A stretch of 64,000 nt of DNA from DCFW01 sp963790715 (GTDB lineage: Bacteria > Bacteroidota > Bacteroidia > Bacteroidales > Bacteroidaceae). Shown in pieces: positions 56,444 to 64,000 of this stretch; the first letter of the stretch is position 1, and each line of letters opens with the position of its first letter. Both the position numbers and the translations under genes were made by a program. Under the pieces are notes generated by a model, which made no database searches, had not been told where the DNA came from, and was given only the letters and a program-made list of their open reading frames with translations. Where the stretch lies: NCBI GenBank assembly GCA_963790715.1, contig CAWBPN010000018.1, forward strand, positions 1,364,001 to 1,428,000, in the 5' to 3' direction.

Positions 56444-59400
56444 ATGAAAATGGGTAAACATCTAAAAACCAAACAGCTTATTCTGTTCGTGTTGCTGTCG
56501 TTGTTTTGGAGTGTAAATTCATACGCCCAAGAACAGACTGTAACCGTAAACGTTAAAAATGCTTCTTTGCGTGAAATCTTTGGTATTATTGAAAGGCAGA
56601 CTACGTATCGTTTTTCGTATCGTGATGCTATATTTGATAATCGAAAAGATATTACTATTTCAAAAAAGCGTTCATCTGTAAATTTGGTGTTAAACGAGGT
56701 ATTGAAAGGTAGAAATTTAGAATACAAGATTGTTTCTCCCAAATTAATTGTAATTTCTTATAAAGAGACAGAACACTTAAGGCGTACTGAGAAGAACGAC
56801 GTTAAAAGTAAAGGAAGAAAAAATATATCTGGTGTGATAAAGGATGCATCCGGTCAACCTATTATCGGTGCTAGTGTAGTTGTAAAAGGGACTACTATAG
56901 GTACAGTTACAGATATAGAGGGTAAATTTAATTTAGAAGTCCCTAATGATGGATTTTTATCCATATCATATATCGGATATGAAAAACAGGATTTATCTAT
57001 AAATAATAAATTTTCTTTTGACATTGTTTTAAAAGAAAATTCTAAAATATTATCTGATGTTGTTGTAACAGCTTTAGGTATCACGCGCGAAAAAAAAGGA
57101 TTAGGATATGCGACTCAGCAAATCAAGGAAGAAGCTTTAGAGAATAAGAGTTCTAACTTAGTAAGTATGTTAAGTGGTAAAGTTGCAGGCATGAGTATTA
57201 ATACTGGAGCTGTTGCAGGTGGAGGTACTCGTATATCTCTTCGTGGGGATAGAGCATTAGATGCTGGACCTTCTTCTCCTTTATTTGTTATAGATGGTGT
57301 ACCCATTGGCTCTGGTGCTGGTTCTCAAACCGGTAGTTCTGAAATTAATGAAATAAGTCCGAATGATATTGAAAACATAAATGTACTAAAAGGGGCTGCA
57401 GCATCAGCTCTTTATGGCTCTGCAGCTGCCAATGGAGCTATTATAATTACAACTAAAAGAGGAGGAAAGGCGAAAGGATTGAACATATCATATAGTAGTA
57501 CATTTTCTCAAGAGACGCCGTTAAAATTGCCAAAACTACAAAATCAATTTGGGCAAGGGAAAAATGGTATTTATGTAGGTGGTAACTTCGGTAGTTCGAG
57601 CGGATATTATTCTCCAGGAACAAATGATACTTATGATGAAAGTTGGGGACCGCGTTTTATGGGACAGAGTATGATTTTGTTTGACTCACCTACAACTAAT
57701 GGCTACCGTGCCGGCGATACATATCTGTCTCCAGAAATACGAGGTGAAGTTATTCCATCAAAATGGGTAGCACATCCAAATAATATAAAAGATTTCTTTG
57801 CTCATGGTAATACAAGTATCAATAGTATAGCTTTGAGTAGTAGTACTCAAGGAATGGATTTCCGATTTGGTTATACTCGGACAACACAAAACGGTCTAAC
57901 TCCTAATAATAATATAAGTAGGCATTCCTTTAATTTAAATAATTCTATTAAAATTAATAAATGGATCAGTGCAGATGCTGTCGTTAATTATATTAAAACG
58001 GACAGAACGAACGTCCCAACTTTAGGTTATGGTGGCGTTTCACCTATGTATTTTTTCTGTTGGATGCCCCAAAGTCATAATATTAACAGCTTGAAAGAAT
58101 ATTGGCAGCGAGGGGGATTGAAAGGTACACGTCAATTCCAAAATATGGCCCAATATAATAATCCATACTTTGTGCAGCATGAAATGGTAAGTAACTCTGA
58201 AACATATCGTTTTTTCGGAAAGTTTAGCGTGGAAATAAAACCGATTAATGAGCTATCAATTATGTTACGAGGTGGTACAGATAATTCATGGGATAATGAT
58301 AGTAGAAAAGAAAGTTATTATAAAAATGGAGGGAACGGATATTATAGCAATGGTCAAAGTCAAACGCACAATAATAACTATGATTTTTTGATTAATTATA
58401 TGCCACAAATAGGAAAAAATTTTAGTTTGACTGCTAATTTTGGAGGAAATAGAATGGAATCATTTTATAAAGGAATTTCAGCATATACAAATAGCTTGAT
58501 TGTACCGAATATCTATTCTTTTGACAATTCAAAAGAAAAGCCTACTGTATCAGATAGCAGGTCGAAAAAAGTGGTAAATAGCTTATATGGTAGCATCCTT
58601 ATGGATTATAAACGCATGGTATTTGCAGAGATTACAGGTCGTAACGATTGGTCTAGTACATTACCATTATCTACGGATTCTTATTTTTATCCTTCAGTTA
58701 CATTGAGTGGACTGATTAGTGAAATGGTTAAATTACCTTCATATATCAGCTATGCAAAAGTAAGATGCAGTTATGCATCTGTCGGTAATGATACAGGTCC
58801 CTACAATTTATACAATACCTATTATTTAAATGATTATTGGAATGGTGTACCTACATTAAGTAGTCCTAATAGTTTGTTAAATAATAATTTAAAACCGGCC
58901 ATGTCACAATCATGGGAAGCAGGAGCTGAATTGAATTTATTTAAAAATAGATTAAACTTTGATTTTAGCTATTATCATACAATTACTAAAGATCAAATAA
59001 TAAGTTTGCAAACTGCCAATACTTCAGCTTATAACAGTAGATTGATCAATTCTGGAAAGACAGCCAATTCAGGTATCGAATTGGTAGTAAATGCCACTCC
59101 ACTTCTATTATCTAATGGTTTAAAGTGGAATATAAATATCAATTTCAGTCGCTCGAGAACTAAGGTTATCAGCTTGGCAGAAGGTTTAGACGAATTAACC
59201 TTGACATCAACTTCTTTGGAAGATGCCAAGATTGTAGCGCGGCCAGGAAAAAGGATGGGACAACTTTATGGAACTGCATATGACCGAGTTACAGATGGTC
59301 AGTTAAAAGGACAGCCCATTCTAAATAGTGCTGGACAATATGTTTCCAAAAGCGATGTCTATTTGGGGAATGTAAATCCGGATTGGACAGCAGGTATAAG

Positions 59401-59959
59401 TTCTTCTCTATATTTCAAAGGTTTTGACCTAAATATATTGTTTGATACACGTCATGGTGGATACTTTGTTTCAAGAACAATGAATAAATTCGCTGGAGCG
59501 GGTCAAACAATCGAATCTTTAGAGGGGCGTGGAGCTCGTAAACCAGGCACAGAATACAATGATTTGTATTATAGCGAAGGAGCTATTTCAGTCAATGGAG
59601 AGTGGCAGCAGAATCTTCAGATATTTGACGGAACATATAGTAAAGGGATTGCCGGTAATGATGTTCGTCGCTTTATCAAAACAAAATATGATCATATAAC
59701 TGAAGCGCAGTTGGCGGATGCTTCTTATGTGAAATTAAGGGAACTTAGACTTGGATACACACTTCCAATAAATTTGGCTAAGAAAGTTTATATGCAAAAT
59801 GTTAATATAGCTTTCTTTGGTCGCGATTTGTTTTTATGGACTAAAAATCCTCATGTTGACCCAGAAAGTGGAGGCATGAGTGATTTCCATTTTGGTGTTG
59901 ATGCTTTTTCAGTACCTTCATCAAGGAGTTTGGGATTCCAAATTAATGTAAACTTCTAA
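56444..59959 (+). CDS. SusC-family transporter C with STN signalling domain
   Basis: The signal peptide (to about residue 29, SYAQ) and STN domain (about 31-105, VKNASLREIFGIIERQTTYRFSYR) closely resemble those of SusC B, but the regulatory domain (ISGVIKDASGQPIIGASVVVKG) and the plug/barrel (SDVVVTALGITREKKG, VIDGVPIGSGAGS, NVLKGAAASALYGSAAANGAIIITT) are of another type, nearer to the 25621 receptor. The barrel ends in LGFQINVNF. No FecR/sigma gene is adjacent, so signalling would have to pass through one of the two FecR proteins in the locus, which the shared STN type would allow (inference). ATG 56450 (MGKHLKTKQL) is an alternative start. SusD follows after 3 bases. Length 1,171 residues. 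Confidence 0.95.
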   Translation: MKMGKHLKTKQLILFVLLSLFWSVNSYAQEQTVTVNVKNASLREIFGIIERQTTYRFSYRDAIFDNRKDITISKKRSSVNLVLNEVLKGRNLEYKIVSPKLIVISYKETEHLRRTEKNDVKSKGRKNISGVIKDASGQPIIGASVVVKGTTIGTVTDIEGKFNLEVPNDGFLSISYIGYEKQDLSINNKFSFDIVLKENSKILSDVVVTALGITREKKGLGYATQQIKEEALENKSSNLVSMLSGKVAGMSINTGAVAGGGTRISLRGDRALDAGPSSPLFVIDGVPIGSGAGSQTGSSEINEISPNDIENINVLKGAAASALYGSAAANGAIIITTKRGGKAKGLNISYSSTFSQETPLKLPKLQNQFGQGKNGIYVGGNFGSSSGYYSPGTNDTYDESWGPRFMGQSMILFDSPTTNGYRAGDTYLSPEIRGEVIPSKWVAHPNNIKDFFAHGNTSINSIALSSSTQGMDFRFGYTRTTQNGLTPNNNISRHSFNLNNSIKINKWISADAVVNYIKTDRTNVPTLGYGGVSPMYFFCWMPQSHNINSLKEYWQRGGLKGTRQFQNMAQYNNPYFVQHEMVSNSETYRFFGKFSVEIKPINELSIMLRGGTDNSWDNDSRKESYYKNGGNGYYSNGQSQTHNNNYDFLINYMPQIGKNFSLTANFGGNRMESFYKGISAYTNSLIVPNIYSFDNSKEKPTVSDSRSKKVVNSLYGSILMDYKRMVFAEITGRNDWSSTLPLSTDSYFYPSVTLSGLISEMVKLPSYISYAKVRCSYASVGNDTGPYNLYNTYYLNDYWNGVPTLSSPNSLLNNNLKPAMSQSWEAGAELNLFKNRLNFDFSYYHTITKDQIISLQTANTSAYNSRLINSGKTANSGIELVVNATPLLLSNGLKWNININFSRSRTKVISLAEGLDELTLTSTSLEDAKIVARPGKRMGQLYGTAYDRVTDGQLKGQPILNSAGQYVSKSDVYLGNVNPDWTAGISSSLYFKGFDLNILFDTRHGGYFVSRTMNKFAGAGQTIESLEGRGARKPGTEYNDLYYSEGAISVNGEWQQNLQIFDGTYSKGIAGNDVRRFIKTKYDHITEAQLADASYVKLRELRLGYTLPINLAKKVYMQNVNIAFFGRDLFLWTKNPHVDPESGGMSDFHFGVDAFSVPSSRSLGFQINVNF

Positions 59960-59962
59960 TGA

Positions 59963-61567
59963 TTGAAATGTAAATATATAAAAATTAAATATATGAAAAT
60001 TAAATATAAAATAATGCTGATAATCTCCAGCTTGTTTTTATGTTTTGGATGTACTAATAACTTCGAAGAAATTAATACTAATCCAAATGATCCGGACCGC
60101 ATAGATCAGCCAAAATTACTATTGAGTGGGGTAATACGTCAACTTGATAATTTAGGGGATATTAAATATTATGGTTCAGTATTAGGTGATTATTTAGTTG
60201 ATCAATATGTCAGCATGTTTAATGATGCATTCAACAATACACTAACAGGAGAACTGTTTTATGATGGACGTAATGTTCAAGATATGATTAATTTGGCGAA
60301 AGAATATAAACAACCTCATATTCAGGCTATGGGTATGATCATTAAATCGTTTATGTTTCAGCAGATGACAGATACATATGGAGACATTCCATATTCAGAA
60401 GCTCTTAGAGGGAAGACGGATGGAATATTTACTCCCAAATATGATACGCAGGAAGATATCTATAACGATTTATTAAAACAATTGGAAGCTGCCAATGATT
60501 CATTAGCACAAAGCAGTTCGGAAGAAATAGGCGCATATGATTGTTTGTATAACGGGGATGTATTAAAATGGAGAAAGTTTGCGAACAGTCTTAGATTGCG
60601 CTTATTGATGCGTATTTCTGGAAAAGTAGATGTAAGTAAAGATATAAGTAATATGTTATCGCAAGAGGATAAATATCCTTTAATGTCAAGTAATGATGAT
60701 AATGCTGCTATTACATATCTTGATGACGAGTCATCACATTGGTGTCCATTATATAGTCGACCTTTAGATAAATATAATCAAACAGAATTCATGTCTGTAA
60801 CCATAGAAAATCATTTGAAGGCTATGAATGATCCACGATTGAAAGTGCTATTTTCTCCAACTGTGGCCGGAGTGTCAAATGGCAAATATATCTATGCCGG
60901 TGTACCCAATTGTGTTCGTGATGAGGATGAAGCCACTTATAATGGAGGAAATGATTACAATTCGCGCAAAGGTTATATCTTTGTACCTTATGTGGTGAAT
61001 GATATATATGCATCAAAGACAGCTGCGCAATCTGTTTTATTGGCATATTCTGAGGTAATGTTTAACTTGGCAGAAGCCCGCGAAAAAGGTATAATCACAA
61101 TAGGTGATGCCGGGACTTATTATAAAAACGGTGTAGCTGCCAACTTTAACTATTGGGCAAGTCGCATCCCGTCGAATTTTATGAATATGAAATCTACTAT
61201 GTCATTTCCTCCGACAGAAGCATTAGAAGCCTCAGATGTGATTCCATCTTCAAGTTATTATGAGCAATCAAATGTTGCTTATACAGGTACACAAGCTGAG
61301 AAATTGGAGAAAATAGGTGTGCAAAAATGGATTTCACTTTTCTTTTGTGGTATTGAAGGATGGTCAGAATGGCGTCGTACAGGTTACCCAAAGGAAATAT
61401 CGGTTAACCCACCTAGAAATCTTCATTCAGCAAGTAATATATCAGAATGGCCGAGACGCGTTCCATATCCCCAAAATGATGTGGTTTATAATGCTAAACA
61501 ATATAAAATTGCTATTGCCAGACAAGGGGCTGATAATTTATTAACACGAGTATGGTGGAATAAATAG
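59963..61567 (+). CDS. SusD-like lipoprotein (SusD-like_2 type)
   Basis: The lipobox LCFGC is followed by TNNFEEINTNPNDPDRI, the NTNPN start of this SusD subgroup. Further landmarks are IIKSFMFQQMTDTYGDIPYSEAL, GDVLKWRKFANSLRLRLLMRIS, LLAYSEVMFNLAEAREKG and IGVQKWISLFFCGIEGWSEWRRTGYPKE. ATG 59993 (MKIKYKIMLI) gives a more standard signal peptide than the annotated MKCKYIKIKYMKIKYK start. It is paired with SusC C and closes the compound locus, followed by a terminator. Related to the protein at 28745 but clearly diverged. Confidence 0.9.
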   Translation: MKCKYIKIKYMKIKYKIMLIISSLFLCFGCTNNFEEINTNPNDPDRIDQPKLLLSGVIRQLDNLGDIKYYGSVLGDYLVDQYVSMFNDAFNNTLTGELFYDGRNVQDMINLAKEYKQPHIQAMGMIIKSFMFQQMTDTYGDIPYSEALRGKTDGIFTPKYDTQEDIYNDLLKQLEAANDSLAQSSSEEIGAYDCLYNGDVLKWRKFANSLRLRLLMRISGKVDVSKDISNMLSQEDKYPLMSSNDDNAAITYLDDESSHWCPLYSRPLDKYNQTEFMSVTIENHLKAMNDPRLKVLFSPTVAGVSNGKYIYAGVPNCVRDEDEATYNGGNDYNSRKGYIFVPYVVNDIYASKTAAQSVLLAYSEVMFNLAEAREKGIITIGDAGTYYKNGVAANFNYWASRIPSNFMNMKSTMSFPPTEALEASDVIPSSSYYEQSNVAYTGTQAEKLEKIGVQKWISLFFCGIEGWSEWRRTGYPKEISVNPPRNLHSASNISEWPRRVPYPQNDVVYNAKQYKIAIARQGADNLLTRVWWNK

Positions 61568-61576
61568 ATTAAATTT

Positions 61577-61608
61577 ATCCTGAAAGATGTTTTACAATCT
61601 TTCAGGAT
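61577..61608 (+). terminator. Hairpin terminator after the last SusD-like gene
   Basis: ATCCTGAAAGAT (61577-61588) is the exact reverse complement of ATCTTTCAGGAT (61597-61608), followed by A-rich DNA; the stem is perfect over 12 bases. Confidence 0.75.
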
Positions 61609-61694
61609 ATAAAATAAAATTAATAACAGACATATTGGTAAAGTTAAATATGCCCTCTTTTAATTCCGCCAACGGGTAATTAGTATATATTTTT

Positions 61695-61955
61695 ATGAAA
61701 CATGCAGGTTTGAATTTATTTAAGTCGCTTTGTGCAATAATGATTTTTTCGTTGATAGGTGAAAATTCTTCAGCGAAAGATAATTCCAAAAGTGAAGGCT
61801 TGTTACGGTATGTTGACATGTTCCGCGATTGCATTATTGACGGTAATCATAAAGCTGCTGACGGGAAAGTAAAATTAGGTCGCCCATGGCAAAACTCTCA
61901 TAAGGCTGTTTATATCAATAGTAACGGCAGAAGAGGCTTCGGAAATGAATTATAA
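61695..61955 (+). pseudogene. Chimeric remnant: GH92 signal/N terminus fused to a pectinesterase-like tail
   Basis: Codons 1-41 (start, signal peptide, SEGLLRYVD) are nearly identical to the beginning of GH92 copy 2 (53427-53549). At base 61817 the sequence switches, without a stop, to MFRDCIIDGNHKAADGK and KLGRPWQNSHKAVYINSN. This pattern (F.(D/N)C.I.G ... LGRPW ... VY.N) resembles the catalytic Asp/Arg-Trp region and end of CE8 pectinesterases. The 86-codon frame is open and has a secretion signal, so a short product is possible, but neither fold is complete. No 34-base box precedes it. Confidence 0.7.
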
Positions 61956-62033
61956 GAACATTATTCTATCAAAATATAATTGGGATCCTCGTAAAATAAT
62001 ACAGGCGTTACAAAAGCATTGGTTTTTTATTAA

Positions 62034-62064
62034 TTTGGTGTGAATCAAATTATTGCTAAATTTG
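62034..62064 (+). promoter_or_regulatory. Housekeeping promoter of the P-type ATPase
   Basis: TTTG (62034-62037) and TAAATTTG (62057-62064) with a 19-base spacer, only 13 bases ahead of the start codon. The leader would be very short, which is unusual but seen in Bacteroidetes. Confidence 0.65.
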
Positions 62065-62076
62065 CCTGAAATTTAT

Positions 62077-64000
62077 ATGAGAATGAGACAAAAGCAGCAT
62101 TATATCGGTTTGACTGATGCACAGGTATTGGAAAACAGGAAAAAGTATGGTATTAATGTATTAACTCCTCCTAAGAAAGAATCGGTTTGGAAGAAGTTTT
62201 TGGAGAAGTTTACGGAACCGTTAATTATCGTTTTGTTAGTTGCCGGTTTCCTTTCCATTGGCATTTCTTGCTACGAGTATTGGTATGTGCCTAATACCGG
62301 AGGCGAAGTTTTTTTTGAACCTGTCGGTATTTTTGTGGCTATTTTTATAGCTACCGGAATGTCGTTTGTCTTTGAGTATAAGGCTGATAAAGAGTTCTCT
62401 ATTCTGAATAAAGTGAATGATGATGAGCCAGTGCAGGTTTATCGAAATGGGAATGTAACTGAAATTCCGAAACGGGATGTGGTAGTAGGTGATATTGTAA
62501 ATATAGAAACTGGATGTGAAATACCTGCTGACGGAAAACTTTTGGATGCTTTGTCATTGCAAGTGGACGAATCTTCTTTGACAGGTGAACCGATTTGCAA
62601 TAAAACAGTATTTCCTGATGAATTCAATAAGGAAGCCACTTTTCCGTCCAACAATGTAATGCGTGGTACAAAGGTGATGGAAGGGCATGGTGTATGCGAA
62701 ATTTTTGCTGTTGGAGATAACACGGAGAATGGCAAAGTATACGAGGCTACGCAGATTGATGATACTGTGAAAACCCCGTTGAATGAACAATTGGAGCGTT
62801 TGGGAAAGTTAGTGACGAATGTCAGTTATGCTATCGGTGTATTAGTAGTTGTTGGCAGAATGTTTATGTATTTCCATTTTAATGCTGATTTGCATCTGAT
62901 AACCACAATAACATATTGTCTGGAGTCGCTTATGGTGGCCGTAACATTGATTGTAGTGGCTGTACCTGAAGGGTTGCCGATGGCGGTAACTCTTAGCTTG
63001 GCATACAGTATGCGGCGTATGCTGAAAACGAATAACCTCGTGCGTAAACTGCATGCGTGCGAAACGATGGGGGCAGCTACCGTGATTTGTACCGATAAGA
63101 CCGGTACTTTGACGCAAAACAAAATGCGTGTGTATCAAACAAACTTTTATTCTTTGAAAGATCAAATGCTTACAGACGATGATATATCTTTGTTGATTAA
63201 AGAGGCGTTGGCCGTGAATTCTACAGCTTCGTTGGATATGTCGGACAGAGACAATATGAATGTTGTCGGTAATCCTACTGAAGGTGCATTACTACTTTGG
63301 TTGTACGATAACGGAGTGAATTACGCTACTTATCGTGAGTATGACGAAGTGGTTGAACAATTGCCGTTCTCTACAGAAAGCAAGTATATGGCAACTGTTG
63401 TTCGTTCCGGTCAACAAAAGATATTATATATAAAAGGTGCTCCTGAAATCGTTTATTCACTTTGCAAGCATACTTGTGGAAATATTGACGAAAATACTAT
63501 TCATGAACAGCTGATAGGGTATCAGGCACAGGCAATGCGCACGCTTGGATTCGCTTATCAAATATTAAAACCGGATGATAAGACGTTTGATAGTGAAAAA
63601 GTTGTCGCAAATAATATTACTTTTCTTGGCGTTGTAGCAATAGCCGACCGCGTGCGTGAAGACGTGCCTGCTGCCGTTAAGGAATGTTTGGATGCAGGAA
63701 TTAAAATAAAGATTGTTACCGGTGATACTCCGGGTACTGCCAAGGAGATTGGAAAACAAATCGGCTTGTGGACTAATAAAGATACGGATTACAATATGAT
63801 TACCGGTCCACAATTTGCTGCGCTGTCGGATGAAGAATTGAGAGACCGTATTATGGATATAAAGATAATTTCACGTGCCCGCCCGATGGATAAAAAGCGT
63901 TTGGTGGAAACGCTTCAGGCAAAGGACCAAGTGGTGGCTGTTACCGGTGATGGTACAAATGATGCTCCTGCATTGAAAGCTGCACAGGTGGGACTTTCGA
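62077..64000 (+). CDS. Calcium-translocating P-type ATPase (PMCA/SERCA-like), 3' truncated by window edge
   Basis: This inner-membrane cation pump exports Ca2+ or a similar ion at the expense of ATP. The frame is open from ATG 62077 (MRMRQKQHYIGLTDAQVLENRKKYG; ATG 62083 possible) to the end of the window, about 641 codons. Visible motifs are the cation-ATPase N-terminal domain, two transmembrane helices (about 45-100), the actuator loop with DESSLTGEP, the M4 segment VAVPEGLPMAVTLSLAYSMRRM (the PEGLP ion-binding motif of Ca2+ pumps), the phosphorylation site DKTGTLT (Asp340), KGAPE of the nucleotide domain, VTGDTPGTA and the hinge TGDGTNDAPALKAA. The final transmembrane helices lie outside the window. 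It is not part of the PUL and has its own promoter. Confidence 0.92.
   Translation, partial: MRMRQKQHYIGLTDAQVLENRKKYGINVLTPPKKESVWKKFLEKFTEPLIIVLLVAGFLSIGISCYEYWYVPNTGGEVFFEPVGIFVAIFIATGMSFVFEYKADKEFSILNKVNDDEPVQVYRNGNVTEIPKRDVVVGDIVNIETGCEIPADGKLLDALSLQVDESSLTGEPICNKTVFPDEFNKEATFPSNNVMRGTKVMEGHGVCEIFAVGDNTENGKVYEATQIDDTVKTPLNEQLERLGKLVTNVSYAIGVLVVVGRMFMYFHFNADLHLITTITYCLESLMVAVTLIVVAVPEGLPMAVTLSLAYSMRRMLKTNNLVRKLHACETMGAATVICTDKTGTLTQNKMRVYQTNFYSLKDQMLTDDDISLLIKEALAVNSTASLDMSDRDNMNVVGNPTEGALLLWLYDNGVNYATYREYDEVVEQLPFSTESKYMATVVRSGQQKILYIKGAPEIVYSLCKHTCGNIDENTIHEQLIGYQAQAMRTLGFAYQILKPDDKTFDSEKVVANNITFLGVVAIADRVREDVPAAVKECLDAGIKIKIVTGDTPGTAKEIGKQIGLWTNKDTDYNMITGPQFAALSDEELRDRIMDIKIISRARPMDKKRLVETLQAKDQVVAVTGDGTNDAPALKAAQVGLS

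Overview
This window comes from a member of the Bacteroidales (Bacteroidetes). The evidence is AT-rich coding DNA, promoters of the TTTG-19/20-TAnnTTTG type, repeated SusC/SusD outer-membrane pairs, ECF sigma/FecR anti-sigma switches, BACON and FISUMP domains, and many lipoproteins with a Cys-lipobox. A gut Bacteroides-like organism is likely, but the genus cannot be fixed from the sequence alone.

Layout. 1-4.6 kb: the 3' part of a siderophore-type TonB-dependent receptor, a 1 kb gap holding a cluster of inverted GGAGCGT/ATGAAAAAAA repeats, and a solitary VapE-type ATPase gene. 4.7-9.3 kb (minus): sbcD-sbcC, with sbcC split by one extra base. 9.4-22.1 kb (minus): a complete PUL in the order ECF sigma, FecR, SusC (with STN domain), SusD, a BACON/DUF5077-DUF3472 lipoprotein, a BACON/FISUMP lipoprotein and a GH89 alpha-N-acetylglucosaminidase. 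22.1-22.8 kb: a divergent regulatory region with a strong rod-like RNA structure.

22.7-61.6 kb (plus): a large compound locus that appears to target alpha-mannose-rich glycoprotein. It holds two ECF sigma/FecR pairs (the FecR genes near-identical), four SusC-type receptors (one frameshifted twice), three SusD-type lipoproteins, two intact GH92 mannosidases, a GH76-like protein, two near-identical SGNH esterases, an endonuclease/exonuclease/phosphatase-family enzyme, an alkaline-phosphatase-superfamily phosphodiesterase, a PafA-type phosphatase, a LamG/TIG lipoprotein, a SusE-like lipoprotein and a calpain-like (C2) cysteine peptidase lipoprotein. Three broken GH92 remnants lie between the intact genes, one of them fused to a pectinesterase-like tail. 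A 34-base box (TTTTGGTAYAATTTG, about 9 bases, then TTGTCTTTAT) precedes at least seven genes or gene remnants and looks like the promoter of one ECF sigma regulon.

62.1 kb to the end: a Ca2+-type P-type ATPase, cut off by the window.

Working model (inference): STN-bearing SusC receptors signal through FecR to the ECF sigmas, which fire the scattered boxes. The secreted enzymes would then remove protein (calpain-like peptidase), phosphate (phosphodiesterases plus PafA), acyl groups (SGNH) and alpha-mannose (GH92, perhaps GH76-like) from mannoproteins or high-mannose glycans. The locus has clearly grown by duplication, gene conversion and partial deletion. Three reading-frame breaks (one in sbcC, two in one susC) are all single-base insertions, so sequencing error must be excluded before calling them pseudogenes.
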